From NCBI GenBank assembly GCA_017630395.1, contig JAGBVI010000002.1, forward strand, positions 1-45,383: a DNA stretch of 45,383 bases, written 5' to 3'. The stretch's first letter is position 1. Each line of letters begins with the position of its first letter. Made by a program: the position numbers and the translations under genes. Below, in pieces: positions 8,452 through 17,095 of the stretch. The notes under the pieces are model-generated. The model was not told the origin of the DNA. It ran no database searches and saw only the letters and a program-made list of their open reading frames with translations. The stretch is from Paludibacteraceae bacterium (GTDB lineage Bacteria; Bacteroidota; Bacteroidia; Bacteroidales; Paludibacteraceae).

Positions 8452-9188
8452 ATGCAATAGAAAAAGTTGGCGAGTATGCAAGCCTAATGTACAGAACAAT
8501 TACTAAGCCGGACAGATGGAGCATCTTCTGGAAACAATATGTCAATGAAGTAAAGAAACAAGGCATTGATTCTTTATGGATTGTAGTAATTATTTCTACT
8601 TTCATTGGAGCAGTAATTACCATTCAAATGGTTCTGAATACAGAGAATCCCCTTTTACCTACCTACTCAACCGGATTGGCAACTCGCGACACCTTATTGT
8701 TGGAGTTCTCCTCATCAATCATGTGCCTGATTTTGGCAGGAAAAGTTGGCTCCAATATCGCTTCAGAAATTGGGACAATGCGAATTACGGAACAAATTGA
8801 CGCCCTTGATATTATGGGGGTGAACTCCGCCAATTATTTAATTTTACCTAAAATTACAGCCTTCATGACTATCATTCCTTGTCTTGTATTGGTAAGTATG
8901 TTTGTTGGAATAATCGGAGGGTATTGCGTAGGTATATTCACAGACATCATTACCGTTCATGATTACGAAGTTGGAATTCAATATGCATTTATTCCTTTTT
9001 ACGTAACCTACTCAGTAATAAAAGGAATTGTGTTTGCATTCATAATATCGTCCGTATCGTCCTACTATGGATACACCGTCAAAGGAGGAGCATTGGAAGT
9101 AGGAAAATCCAGTACAGATGCTGTCGTAAATAGCAGCGTATTAATTTTATTGTTTAACGTGATGCTCACAAAACTACTACTAACATGA
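8448..9188 (+). CDS. mlaE: ABC transporter permease, MlaE family
   Basis: Inner-membrane permease of an Mla-type ABC transporter, a family that moves phospholipids between inner and outer membranes. It is 246 residues with about five hydrophobic segments and the MlaE hallmark region LEFSSSIMCLILAGKVGSNIASEIGTMRITEQIDALDIMGVN (the EIGTM..EQIDAL segment contacts the ATPase). The C-terminal SSYYGYTVKGGALEVGKSSTDAVV is also typical. The stop overlaps the mlaF start by 4 bases. The periplasmic MCE partner MlaD is not encoded next to it, so it must be elsewhere. Confidence 0.9.
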   Translation: MNAIEKVGEYASLMYRTITKPDRWSIFWKQYVNEVKKQGIDSLWIVVIISTFIGAVITIQMVLNTENPLLPTYSTGLATRDTLLLEFSSSIMCLILAGKVGSNIASEIGTMRITEQIDALDIMGVNSANYLILPKITAFMTIIPCLVLVSMFVGIIGGYCVGIFTDIITVHDYEVGIQYAFIPFYVTYSVIKGIVFAFIISSVSSYYGYTVKGGALEVGKSSTDAVVNSSVLILLFNVMLTKLLLT

Positions 9189-9949
9189 TTGAAGTTCAAA
9201 ACGCCATAAAAACATTCGATGGAAATCAAGTTCTTAAGAATGTATCTGCAATTTTTGAGGCAGGAAAAACCAACTTAATTATAGGACAGAGTGGTTCCGG
9301 AAAAACAGTTCTCATGAAAAGTATTGTGGGAATTCACAGAATCGACTCCGGTCATATCTTGTACGATGGTAGAGACATCACAATAATGAAACGGAAACAA
9401 CTTAACCAATTAAGACGTGAAATTGGCATGCTTTTCCAAGGTTCCGCCCTTTTTGATTCTATGACAGTACTTGAAAATGTAAGATTCCCCTTGGATATGT
9501 TTTCAGACGAAACAGAGGATGAAAAAGATAGACGTGCAAGATTTTGCTTAGAGAGAGTTGAACTTTCTCATGCAGTGGATTTGTATCCGTCCGAAATCAG
9601 TGGTGGTATGCAAAAAAGAGCTGCCATTGCTCGTGCAATCGTTCTCAATCCCAAGTACCTATTCTGTGATGAGCCAAACTCTGGATTAGATCCCAAAACA
9701 TCGCTACTTATCGACAAACTAATTCAAGATATTACCCACGAATTTAATATTACCACAATTATCAATACTCATGATATGAACTCGGTAATGGAAATTGGAG
9801 AAAATATCATCTTTATCAACAAAGGAGAAAAAGCTTGGCAAGGTAACTCAAATGAGATATACGACACAGGTTGCCAACCTTTGGAAGATTTTATATTTGC
9901 TTCAGAATTATTCAAAAAAATAAAACATGTTCACTCATCAAATAAATAA
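9185..9949 (+). CDS. mlaF: ABC transporter ATP-binding protein, MlaF family
   Basis: Cytoplasmic ATPase that drives the MlaE permease. It is 254 residues with all nucleotide-binding motifs: Walker A GQSGSGKTVLMKS, Q-loop LFQGSALFDSM, ABC signature SGGMQKRAAIARA, Walker B YLFCDEPNSGLDP and the switch histidine in INTHDMNSVMEIG. The QGSALFDSMTVLENVRFPL segment is characteristic of MlaF rather than other ABC ATPases. It overlaps mlaE by 4 bases and is followed after 5 bases by a small membrane-protein gene. Confidence 0.93.
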   Translation: MIEVQNAIKTFDGNQVLKNVSAIFEAGKTNLIIGQSGSGKTVLMKSIVGIHRIDSGHILYDGRDITIMKRKQLNQLRREIGMLFQGSALFDSMTVLENVRFPLDMFSDETEDEKDRRARFCLERVELSHAVDLYPSEISGGMQKRAAIARAIVLNPKYLFCDEPNSGLDPKTSLLIDKLIQDITHEFNITTIINTHDMNSVMEIGENIIFINKGEKAWQGNSNEIYDTGCQPLEDFIFASELFKKIKHVHSSNK

Positions 9950-9954
9950 TATCT

Positions 9955-10227
9955 ATGGCGATTTTCAATTTTTTCAAAACACCTAAAATTAGACAATATA
10001 ACGTCAGTTACCGTTATTATGACCCTAAAAAAGAGGAACGAGAAGAACGCTTAAAAAGGGTTCAACAACAAATAGCTGATGAAAAGAATGGAGGGTCCGG
10101 ACTTATTAGAAAAGGAATGTTCCATGAGCAGAGTAAAATTAAACGGAGTTCAGAAAAATCGCGAATTATACAAATGGCAATTATTGCAGTTGCAATTTTT
10201 GCGATAATATCATTTATACGTTCTTAA
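9955..10227 (+). CDS. Small tail-anchored protein conserved in Bacteroidota
   Basis: A 90-residue protein of unknown function. The N-terminal part carries IRQYNVSYRYYDPKKEEREERLKR, a segment I recognise from short Bacteroidota proteins encoded near mutL and sometimes mislabelled as riboflavin synthase. A basic, charged middle is followed by one hydrophobic segment at the very C-terminus (about residues 71-88), suggesting a single-pass membrane anchor with the rest in the cytoplasm. It sits 5 bases after mlaF and 32 bases before mutL. Confidence 0.7.
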   Translation: MAIFNFFKTPKIRQYNVSYRYYDPKKEEREERLKRVQQQIADEKNGGSGLIRKGMFHEQSKIKRSSEKSRIIQMAIIAVAIFAIISFIRS

Positions 10228-10259
10228 AAGCATTTGCCAACGATAAAATCTACTAAAAT

Positions 10260-12152
10260 ATGAGTGACATAATTCATTTATTACCAGATACAGTTGCCAA
10301 TCAAATTGCAGCCGGAGAGGTTATTCAACGTCCGGCTTCGGTTATTAAAGAACTGGTTGAAAATGCCATTGATGCAGGAGCAACAGATATTCAAATAATT
10401 ATAAAAGAAGCTGGAAGGACTCTGATTCAAGTAATTGACAATGGGAAAGGTATGAGTGAAACAGATGCAAGACTCTGTTTTGAACGGCATGCGACCTCCA
10501 AAATACAATCGGCAGACGACCTATTTTCGTTACGAACAATGGGATTTAGAGGAGAGGCCTTGGCTTCTATCGGTGCAATTGCCCAGGTAGAACTAAAAAC
10601 TAAACGAGCAGAGGACGAAATAGGTACTCTTATCGAGATGGCAGGAGGAAAAATTGAGAATCAAGAATCCATTTTATGTCCTAATGGTACTAACTTTTCC
10701 ATAAAAAACATATTTTATAATGTTCCCGCCAGAAGACGATTCTTAAAATCAAACACTACTGAATTTACGCATATCGAGAAAGAGTTTTTCCGAATTGTTT
10801 TGGTAAATCCGGAAGTATCGTTTGAATTAATTCATAACAATGAAGTTTGTTACAAATTAAAAGCTTGCAACTTAAAAGAACGCATAGTAAATCTATTTGG
10901 CAAAGGTATTAATACACAACTGCTTAGCATCAATGCAGATTCTTCCATTGTACAAATTTACGGTTATGTAGGTCGACCGGAAACTGCAAAAAAGCAAAAC
11001 AACAAACAATATTTTTTCGTCAATGGAAGATATATGCGCCATCCCTATTTTCATAAAGCAGTTATGCAAGCTTTTGATAGGATGGTGCAACCCAATACCA
11101 CTCCGGATTATTTCATTTATTTTAATATCGATCCAGGAAGTATTGACGTAAATATCCATCCAACAAAAACTGAAATAAAGTTTGAAAACGAACAAGCAAT
11201 TTGGCCCATTATAATGGCTTGCATAAAAGAAGCCTTAGGCAAATTTAATATAACTCAGGCAATTGATTTTGATGCTCCGGAATCTATTAATTTCCCTTAC
11301 ACTTCCAATTCTAATGAAACTTTTGAAGCTCCAATAATAAAAACAGACCCTAATTATAACCCATTTGCAGGAGAACAAAAAAGCTACAAAAGAAATGATT
11401 CTCGCGGAAATTGGGAACAACTATATAACGGATTTGAGAAACAGAGCGGAAGCTCTCCATTTGAAAATAGCGAATCGTTCTTCTCTGCAACTACAAGAAA
11501 CCATGATTTCGATTTCCCGGAAGATACAGAACAACTTCTTGAAGAAAATGACGAAGTTCAGTTGGAATTAAACATGGAAGTTGAAGAGAGTAAGGCCGTT
11601 TATTTTCAATATAAATTCAAGTATATTTTCACGACCACCAAATCCGGATTAACTTGTATTGATCAGCATCGTGCCCATGAGAGAATCTTGTATGACCAGT
11701 ACATACAGAGTATTTGCAACCAAAATGGAGTTTCTCAAAAATTATTATTTCCGGAGATATTAGAACTATTAGAATCTGAAACTCTGATTCTGAATGATCT
11801 ATTAGAAGAGTTAAGCTATTTAGGTTTTGAAATAGAACCTTTTGGAAAAAATACATTTTCTATCAATGGCATTCCATCTGATTTAAAATCATCCTCAATT
11901 AAAGACTATTTACTTGGAATAATCGGCGATGCTAAAATAGAAAGCAAAGATTTAAAGTTGGAATTTAAGAAAAAAATGGCTCTGTCTTTAGCAAAAACAA
12001 CCGCCATAACAGCAGGAAAAAAATTAGATCAAAATGAAATGATGGACTTGGTATGTAAACTATTTTCAAGCTCTAACCCTGCTTTTACAGAAGAGAACAA
12101 GAAAATCATTTCAATTTTTGAAAATGACGAAATAGAAAAACGATTTAAATAA
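10260..12152 (+). CDS. mutL: DNA mismatch repair protein MutL
   Basis: ATP-driven coordinator of mismatch repair between MutS and strand removal. At 630 residues it has the GHKL ATPase N-terminus: VENAIDAGA (E34/N35), DNGKGM (60-65), RHATSKI and GFRGEALASI (95-104). An acidic low-complexity linker spans about residues 340-440, followed by a C-terminal dimerisation domain. In that domain DQHRAHERILYD (from D468) is a variant of the MutL endonuclease motif DQHAxxExxxxE with the last Glu replaced by Asp. No CPHGRP-like zinc motif is seen near FSSSNPAFTEENKK. Its stop overlaps the next gene by one base (TAATG). Confidence 0.95.
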   Translation: MSDIIHLLPDTVANQIAAGEVIQRPASVIKELVENAIDAGATDIQIIIKEAGRTLIQVIDNGKGMSETDARLCFERHATSKIQSADDLFSLRTMGFRGEALASIGAIAQVELKTKRAEDEIGTLIEMAGGKIENQESILCPNGTNFSIKNIFYNVPARRRFLKSNTTEFTHIEKEFFRIVLVNPEVSFELIHNNEVCYKLKACNLKERIVNLFGKGINTQLLSINADSSIVQIYGYVGRPETAKKQNNKQYFFVNGRYMRHPYFHKAVMQAFDRMVQPNTTPDYFIYFNIDPGSIDVNIHPTKTEIKFENEQAIWPIIMACIKEALGKFNITQAIDFDAPESINFPYTSNSNETFEAPIIKTDPNYNPFAGEQKSYKRNDSRGNWEQLYNGFEKQSGSSPFENSESFFSATTRNHDFDFPEDTEQLLEENDEVQLELNMEVEESKAVYFQYKFKYIFTTTKSGLTCIDQHRAHERILYDQYIQSICNQNGVSQKLLFPEILELLESETLILNDLLEELSYLGFEIEPFGKNTFSINGIPSDLKSSSIKDYLLGIIGDAKIESKDLKLEFKKKMALSLAKTTAITAGKKLDQNEMMDLVCKLFSSSNPAFTEENKKIISIFENDEIEKRFK

Positions 12153-12589
12153 TGGCAAAAACAGTAAAAGAGGAAGTCAGAATAGATAAATGGTTATGGG
12201 CGGTCAGACTTTTTAAGACAAGAAGTTTAGCCGCAGATGCATGTAAAAAAGGGAAAATATTAATAGGAGGTAATAGTATTAAAGCATCTCGGTACATTAA
12301 GAAAGGAGACATTATACAAATTAAACGTTCCCCCATCACCTACTCATTTAAAGTGCTTGATTTGACAGAAAATAGAATGGGGGCAAAATTGGTTCCTGAG
12401 TTTATGGAAAATGTCACAACACCCGACCAATTAGAATTGTTGGAAATGTCCAAATACACAACCTTCGGACGACGAGACAGAGGAACAGGAAGACCAACAA
12501 AAAAAGAGAGACGAGATATTGAACAGTTTATGGATCCATTAGATGATTACGAAGATTTGTTTATCTTTACAGACGATGATGACGAATAA
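12152..12589 (+). CDS. hslR: S4-domain RNA-binding protein (Hsp15/HslR-like)
   Basis: A 145-residue protein with an N-terminal S4 RNA-binding domain: RIDKWLWAVRLFKTRSLAADACKKGKILIGGNSIKASRYIKKGDII. This is diagnostic of the Hsp15 family, which binds free 50S subunits carrying nascent chains and helps recycle stalled ribosomes. The C-terminus is basic, then strongly acidic (DPLDDYEDLFIFTDDDDE). The first base of its ATG is the last base of the mutL stop, so translation is coupled. The family assignment is secure; the Hsp15 role is inferred from homology. Confidence 0.85.
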   Translation: MAKTVKEEVRIDKWLWAVRLFKTRSLAADACKKGKILIGGNSIKASRYIKKGDIIQIKRSPITYSFKVLDLTENRMGAKLVPEFMENVTTPDQLELLEMSKYTTFGRRDRGTGRPTKKERRDIEQFMDPLDDYEDLFIFTDDDDE

Positions 12590-12603
12590 AAAAATTAGCG
12601 ATC

Positions 12604-13128
12604 ATGAAGAAAATACTATTTATAATTTTAATTTTAGGTTTTACCCCGATTACCATTTTTGCTCAAAAATTAACTCTAACAGAGATTGAAAACGAGAATG
12701 GAGAGTTAACACAATGCTATAAAGATGAAAATGGAGAAGTTCTATACACCGTATTTTACATAGGGTCTATTGCAGATAACTATTCCGGAGGATTAAGGCG
12801 AATAGAAAAAGAGAAAAAGATTGGATTTATTGATAAAAAGGGGAACATAAAAATAACTCCACAATTTGCAAAAGCAGAAAAATTCTGCAAAAAAAAGTGT
12901 GCAGTCAAGAATATAGAGAAAGCATTAGACAAGTCTGCAACAGATGGTAGCGCCGAAATTACTTGGGAAGGTGGATTATGGGGTATAATAAATAAAAAGG
13001 GAGAATTGGTAAAACCCTTTTCCTACGAAAGAAGATGGAATAAAAAAAATGGCTGCTACGAATATTACAATAATAAAGAAAAGTTTTTATTCACTAACAA
13101 AGGGAAAATTAAGGTAATTCCATTTTGA
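12604..13128 (+). CDS. Secreted WG-repeat protein
   Basis: A 174-residue protein with a Sec signal peptide (MKKILFIILILGFTPITIFA, cleavage before QKLTL). Degenerate WG-type repeats follow, seen as GFIDKKGNIKITPQFAKAEKF and WGIINKKGELVKPFSYE, plus a last partial unit FLFTNKGKIKVIPF. WG repeats form beta-rich modules in exported Bacteroidota proteins of mostly unknown function. It lies 14 bases after hslR and probably belongs to the same transcript. No catalytic motif is visible. Confidence 0.7.
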   Translation: MKKILFIILILGFTPITIFAQKLTLTEIENENGELTQCYKDENGEVLYTVFYIGSIADNYSGGLRRIEKEKKIGFIDKKGNIKITPQFAKAEKFCKKKCAVKNIEKALDKSATDGSAEITWEGGLWGIINKKGELVKPFSYERRWNKKNGCYEYYNNKEKFLFTNKGKIKVIPF

Positions 13129-13173
13129 TGAACTATTCACAACGTTACAAGTAAAATCAAATTGTTACACACC

Positions 13174-13716
13174 ATGATTATTGCAAAACAAAAGAAAGAA
13201 GAGAATATTGTAGAGTACCTTCTCTACATGTGGCAAATTGAAGATATTTTAAGGGCTTATAAACTAGATATCGAAAAAGTAGATGAAGTAATAGTATCTC
13301 AATACCAACAGGATGAGAAGACGAAAAAAGAGATTCGTGAATGGTACGACAACCTAATTCAGATGATGAAACTAGAACATCTTGAAGAATCCGGACATCT
13401 ACAAATCAATATAAATTTAGTGAATGATTTAAACGACTTGCATATAGAATTACTTCAAAATCCACAAGAAATACAATATAACGCCCTATTCTTCAAAACA
13501 CTCCCTTTTTTAGTTGAGTTTAGGAGCAAATTAAAAGCAGGAGAAGAAACTAATGATATTCAGTTGTCACTGCATTCGCTTTATGCAATTTTGCTACTCA
13601 AATTACAGAAAAAGGAAATCAGCAAAGATACAGAAGTAGCAGTAAAACAAATTAGTTCATTTTTAGCAGTATTATCTCAGAAATATAAACATTGGTTAGA
13701 GGAGGAACCACAATAA
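13174..13716 (+). CDS. DUF4924 family protein
   Basis: A 180-residue predicted cytosolic, mainly helical protein. The N-terminal MIIAKQKKEENIVEYLLYMWQIEDILRAY matches DUF4924, a Bacteroidota family without known function. The ATG at 13174 is chosen over an upstream TTG (13162) because the family starts exactly there. The last 21 bases overlap the 3' end of the convergent hemolysin III gene. Confidence 0.8.
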   Translation: MIIAKQKKEENIVEYLLYMWQIEDILRAYKLDIEKVDEVIVSQYQQDEKTKKEIREWYDNLIQMMKLEHLEESGHLQININLVNDLNDLHIELLQNPQEIQYNALFFKTLPFLVEFRSKLKAGEETNDIQLSLHSLYAILLLKLQKKEISKDTEVAVKQISSFLAVLSQKYKHWLEEEPQ

Positions 13717-14328
13717 TAGATAGTGAAATAAACTTCCGGCATAAACAAATAGATGCCATATAGAGTGAAAGTAAGTATACTTATCATCCTTCCAAAAGAA
13801 GTAGGTACCAAGAGTATAAGATAAACCTTCACCTAACAACAGCCATAAACAAGTAGCAGAAAATGCATCAAAGATTTGTTTCGCCAAAAAAACAGCAATC
13901 CATCCCATGCCCAAATATAATCCTAAGGAAAATTTGGGATATTTACCTAAAAAGAAAATTTTATATATAACACCTAATAAGACTAAACTCCAAAGAATCA
14001 AGAAGAAGACTTTTCCGGTAGTTCCACCAATTACCCAAAGCAAAATAGGAGTATAACATCCAGCAATTGAAACATATATAGAAATATGATCTGCATACCT
14101 TAAAATTCGCTTTACTTTAGGTTGAGAAACAACATGATAGAGTGTAGAAGAAAAGAAAATTAGCAGTTGTGATATTATATAGACAATCAAACTAAAATTC
14201 AATATATAATTGTTATAAACACCCCCTTTCTCAAATAATAAATAAGAAGCAATACAATAAAATAAAAATCCTATTCCGTGGGTAATGTAATTGGCAATTT
14301 CCGCCTTTTTTATATTAATATTAGTCAT
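13696..14328 (-). CDS. Hemolysin III / PAQR family membrane protein (YqfA-like)
   Basis: A 210-residue polytopic membrane protein with about seven hydrophobic segments. The conserved residues of the PAQR/HlyIII family are present: N-terminal EIANYITHGIGF, LYHVV after TM3, ADHISIYVSIAGCYTP, and the C-terminal metal-site segment HSIWHLFVYAGSLFHY with two conserved histidines. Members range from adiponectin receptors to bacterial HlyIII; the bacterial role is unclear and haemolysis is not established. It overlaps the convergent DUF4924 gene by 21 bases and follows the next gene by 4 bases, so the two form a small operon. Confidence 0.85.
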   Translation of the reverse strand: MTNINIKKAEIANYITHGIGFLFYCIASYLLFEKGGVYNNYILNFSLIVYIISQLLIFFSSTLYHVVSQPKVKRILRYADHISIYVSIAGCYTPILLWVIGGTTGKVFFLILWSLVLLGVIYKIFFLGKYPKFSLGLYLGMGWIAVFLAKQIFDAFSATCLWLLLGEGLSYTLGTYFFWKDDKYTYFHSIWHLFVYAGSLFHYLLLWFLL

Positions 14329-14332
14329 AATA

Positions 14333-15010
14333 TCAATAGAAATTAATCTCAGTCAACACCTCTTCATAAGCAATTTTGTAATAATGAGCTTTTCTGTCTT
14401 TCATGAGTTCCAAGAAAGCTAAAACCTCATTAGAATGAGTCCGCGACAACAATTTCAAGAATCTAATAACAGATGTTGCCAATTTATAATCATCGGAACA
14501 CAAACATTGTGCAGCAACCACTAACAAGCAATTTCGATTTTGAAAATCAAAAAGAGCTAATTGAATCTGACGCGTAGCAAGAAGAAAAATTAAAATAAGA
14601 TGAAACGGTTCTTTTGCAGCAGAGACAGACTTAATCAAGTTGTTTGCCCAAGGTAATTTTACCAATAAATTACGAGAAAACTGCTCGGCCAACTCAATTG
14701 TCGAACACGAAGGTAACCATTGAAAAAATAGATCTTCAGTAAATTTATCCTCAGGATACAACAACGTAGCAAGAATTTTTAATTCCCTACAATTGGTATT
14801 CCAAAAACAATTAGCTACAAGAGAATCTTTCGGGAAACGTTTTGATAATTCTACGATTCTAGGCAAAGAAACACCATAATTCAAGCGATAATCTAATGAT
14901 GACATATTTTCAGAAACAACCCCATTCATGGATAACATTAACAAATGCTTCGCCTTCTTCAGGTTAGTTTCAACCTTTTCATCATACAAAAAAAAATGGT
15001 TATTATTCAT
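14333..15010 (-). CDS. DNA alkylation repair-like (ALK/HEAT-repeat) protein
   Basis: A 225-residue all-helical protein. The segment LLMLSMNGVVSENMSSLDYRLNYGVSLPRIVELSKRFPKDSLVANCFWNTNCRELKILATLL resembles the ALK-repeat fold of AlkD-type DNA glycosylases, which excise alkylated bases. The resemblance lies mainly in helix pattern and the REL-KILATLL segment. I cannot confirm the AlkD catalytic Trp/Asp pair, so glycosylase activity is uncertain and it may be a non-catalytic Bacteroidota paralogue. First gene of a two-gene minus-strand operon; a family A remnant lies just upstream. Confidence 0.6.
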   Translation of the reverse strand: MNNNHFFLYDEKVETNLKKAKHLLMLSMNGVVSENMSSLDYRLNYGVSLPRIVELSKRFPKDSLVANCFWNTNCRELKILATLLYPEDKFTEDLFFQWLPSCSTIELAEQFSRNLLVKLPWANNLIKSVSAAKEPFHLILIFLLATRQIQLALFDFQNRNCLLVVAAQCLCSDDYKLATSVIRFLKLLSRTHSNEVLAFLELMKDRKAHYYKIAYEEVLTEINFY

Positions 15011-15019
15011 TTCTTATTA

Positions 15020-15065
15020 GAAGTTGTTTAAAATTTATTTCGAGCCCTTTTGAGAGCGATTTTAA
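15020..15065. repeat. Family A left-end remnant cut by a family B element
   Basis: Begins GAAGTTGTTTAAAATTTATTTCGAGC, preceded by TTA (15017-15019), then breaks off after GAGAGCGATTTTAA where a B element starts. No matching right half of A is found after the B element, so the right half was lost. Confidence 0.6.
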
Positions 15066-15258
15066 GGAGGGTTCTAAAATTCATTTCGTGGATTTTTGAA
15101 TTAATTTCTAGTAAATTACTGAGCAAAAGAAGTTAACAGTGTGAGCACTGTGACTGACAAACAGCAAATTGACGAAATAAATCAAAAAGTACCTATAAGT
15201 TCACTCTCTTGATTTATATTTTCTTAATTATAGACAGTGAATTTATAGAACTCACCTT
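15066..15258. repeat. Family B element, near complete
   Basis: About 193 bp from GGAGGGTTCTAAAATTCATTT to GTGAATTTATAGAACTCACCTT. It has the full set of B landmarks, including the short internal palindrome CAGTGTGAGCACTGTGACTG and CGAAATAAATCAAAAAGTACC. It is one of the better uninterrupted copies and useful as a reference for the nested ones. Confidence 0.75.
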
Positions 15259-15382
15259 CTATATATTATCATAAATCAAAACTCTATTTGAAATACAAAG
15301 GTAAAATAAAAATAGAAGTTTAGCAATTCATCTTGGACGATTTCTTTTTGAAGAAAAAAAATAATAATTTTTTCTCAAAAAG

Positions 15383-15413
15383 TTGCAATTCTAATAAAAT
15401 AGCATTATCTTTG
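15383..15413 (+). promoter_or_regulatory. Promoter of tRNA-His
   Basis: TTG at 15383-15385 and TATCTTTG at 15406-15413 with a 20-bp spacer fit the Bacteroidota housekeeping promoter (TTG-19/20-TAnnTTTG) exactly. It lies 14 bp upstream of the tRNA. Confidence 0.85.
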
Positions 15414-15426
15414 CAACGAATTTGAT

Positions 15427-15501
15427 GGTGGGAGTAGCTCAGTTGGTTAGAGTATCAGATTGTGGTCCTGAGGGTCGTGGGTTCGATCCCCATCTTCCAC
15501 C
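15427..15501 (+). tRNA. tRNA-His (GTG)
   Basis: A full cloverleaf. The acceptor stem GTGGGAG pairs with CTTCCAC (one G-U). The histidine-specific G-1 (15427) faces discriminator C73 (15501). The D arm is GCTC/GAGT, the anticodon loop TTGTGGT carries anticodon GTG, and the T arm is GTGGG-TTCGATC-CCCAT. The full CCA is not encoded (the gene reads C then CAA), so it must be added. The last anticodon-stem pair (A31-C39) is a mismatch where a U is usual. Confidence 0.95.
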
Positions 15502-15509
15502 CAAAATTT

Positions 15510-15545
15510 AAGAGGGGCTGAATAAGTTTTATTCAAGCCCCTTTT
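15510..15545 (+). terminator. Terminator of tRNA-His
   Basis: AGAGGGGCTGAATAA pairs with TTATTCAAGCCCCTT around a short loop, followed by a T-rich run. A strong intrinsic terminator immediately after the tRNA. Confidence 0.85.
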
Positions 15546-15568
15546 CTATTTTTAACAATCTAAATTTA

Positions 15569-15744
15569 GAAGTTGTTTAAATTTATTTCGAGCATATTTA
15601 AAAGAGATTTTTAAGATTGTTTTAATTATTCTTTTGTGGAAAAAAGTAGCCTATGCTCAAAAAAGAATAATTAAAATAGATTTAAAAGATCTCAAAGATG
15701 CCAAAAATAAGAGTGTGAGACTCTAAATAAATTTAAACAGCTTC
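15569..15744. repeat. Family A MITE-like element with TTA duplication
   Basis: A 176-bp copy with termini GAAGTTGTTTAAATTTATTT and AAATAAATTTAAACAGCTTC, flanked by TTA at 15566-15568 and 15745-15747. It fills most of the gap between the tRNA-His terminator and the next gene, ending 32 bp before that gene's start. Confidence 0.8.
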
Positions 15745-15776
15745 TTAAATCAAAATACTAATTTTTACTAATATAC

Positions 15777-17027
15777 ATGAAAAATCAAAGAAATTCATGG
15801 AGTTGGATTCCAACATTATACTTCACCGAAGGATTGCCCTACGTCATTGTAATGACTGTCTCTGTTATCATGTACAAAGATTTAGGAATTAATAATACAG
15901 ATATTGCCTTTTTTACCAGTTGGCTCTACTTACCTTGGGTTATAAAACCTTTTTGGAGTCCGATTGTGGATCTATTTAAAACAAAAAGGTGGTGGATTAT
16001 CGTCATGCAATTATTAATTGGATGCGGATTGGCCGGAGTTGCCTACCTAATCCCGACTACCCATTTTTTTCAATCCTCACTTGCCATTCTTTGGCTTATG
16101 GCATTTAGTTCTGCCACTCACGATATTGCTGCGGATGGATTTTATATGATTGCACAAACCGAAAAAGAACAATCATTATTTGTCGGAATTCGCAATATAT
16201 TCTACCGAATTGCAATGGTTGTTGGTCAAGGCGGACTGGTTACCTGTGCAGGATACTTAACACACCACTACTCCACTCAAAAGGCTTGGCTGATTGTTTT
16301 CCTCATTTCCGGAGCTATCATTATCACTCTAGCTCTCTACCATTGGTACATTCTGCCCAATCCGGAAGAAGGTCAAAAAAGATCATTTGAAAAAATAGGA
16401 AATCTATTTTCAACATTTTTTAAAAAGAAAGAAATTGGAATTATATTGGCCTTCATCCTTCTATATCGCTTTGGAGAAGCTCAATTAGTAAAAATAGCCT
16501 CCCCTTTTTTAATGGATAGCAAAGCGTTTGGTGGTTTAGGGCTAAAAGTCGAAGATGTAGGGACTGTATATGGTACTATCGGTGTTATTTCTCTCTTAAT
16601 CGGAGGGGTACTTGGAGGATGGGCAATTTCTAACGGAGGATTAAAAAAATGGCTTTGGCCTATGCTGATCTCAATGAATCTTCCTAATATCGTCTATGTT
16701 ATCATGGCTATATATCAACCCCAGGATATATTTGTCATCTCCTCTTTTGTTGCTATCGAACAATTGGGATATGGATTTGGATTTACGGCATTTACCCTAT
16801 ATTTAATCTATGTATCTCAGGGAGAATTTAAGACATCTCATTATGCTATTTGCACCGGACTTATGGCTTTAGGCATGATGATCCCTGGAATGTTTGCCGG
16901 CTATATACAAGAAAAATTTGGCTACTTAAATTTCTTCATCTGGGTATGTATATGCACAATCCCCGCATTTATTATTGCAAAATTTATTAAGATTGATAGT
17001 TCTTTTGGCAAAAAGCAAAACGAATAA
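15777..17027 (+). CDS. AmpG-like MFS permease
   Basis: A 416-residue inner-membrane transporter with about 12 hydrophobic segments. The N-terminus SWIPTLYFTEGLPYVIVMTVSVIMYKDLGI and the following LYLPWVIKPFWSPIVDLFKTKRWWI are typical of the AmpG/acetyl-CoA-transporter-like branch of the MFS. AmpG imports anhydro-muropeptides for cell-wall recycling. SSATHDIAADGFY in TM4 is also conserved in this branch. Bacteroidota genomes often hold several such paralogues, so muropeptide as substrate is inferred. It is monocistronic, with a family A element just upstream that must supply or border its promoter. Confidence 0.75.
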   Translation: MKNQRNSWSWIPTLYFTEGLPYVIVMTVSVIMYKDLGINNTDIAFFTSWLYLPWVIKPFWSPIVDLFKTKRWWIIVMQLLIGCGLAGVAYLIPTTHFFQSSLAILWLMAFSSATHDIAADGFYMIAQTEKEQSLFVGIRNIFYRIAMVVGQGGLVTCAGYLTHHYSTQKAWLIVFLISGAIIITLALYHWYILPNPEEGQKRSFEKIGNLFSTFFKKKEIGIILAFILLYRFGEAQLVKIASPFLMDSKAFGGLGLKVEDVGTVYGTIGVISLLIGGVLGGWAISNGGLKKWLWPMLISMNLPNIVYVIMAIYQPQDIFVISSFVAIEQLGYGFGFTAFTLYLIYVSQGEFKTSHYAICTGLMALGMMIPGMFAGYIQEKFGYLNFFIWVCICTIPAFIIAKFIKIDSSFGKKQNE

Positions 17028-17049
17028 AATAGATGGGATAAAAATAAAT

Positions 17050-17084
17050 GTGCTATGACTACCTAAACAAAAGTAGCATAGCAC
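17050..17084 (+). terminator. Hairpin terminator after the AmpG-like gene
   Basis: GTGCTATGACTAC (17050-17062) pairs with GTAGCATAGCAC (17073-17084) with one bulged base and a 10-nt loop, followed by an A/T-rich stretch. It probably ends the permease transcript and may act in both directions. Confidence 0.6.
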
Positions 17085-17095
17085 ATTATTTATTA

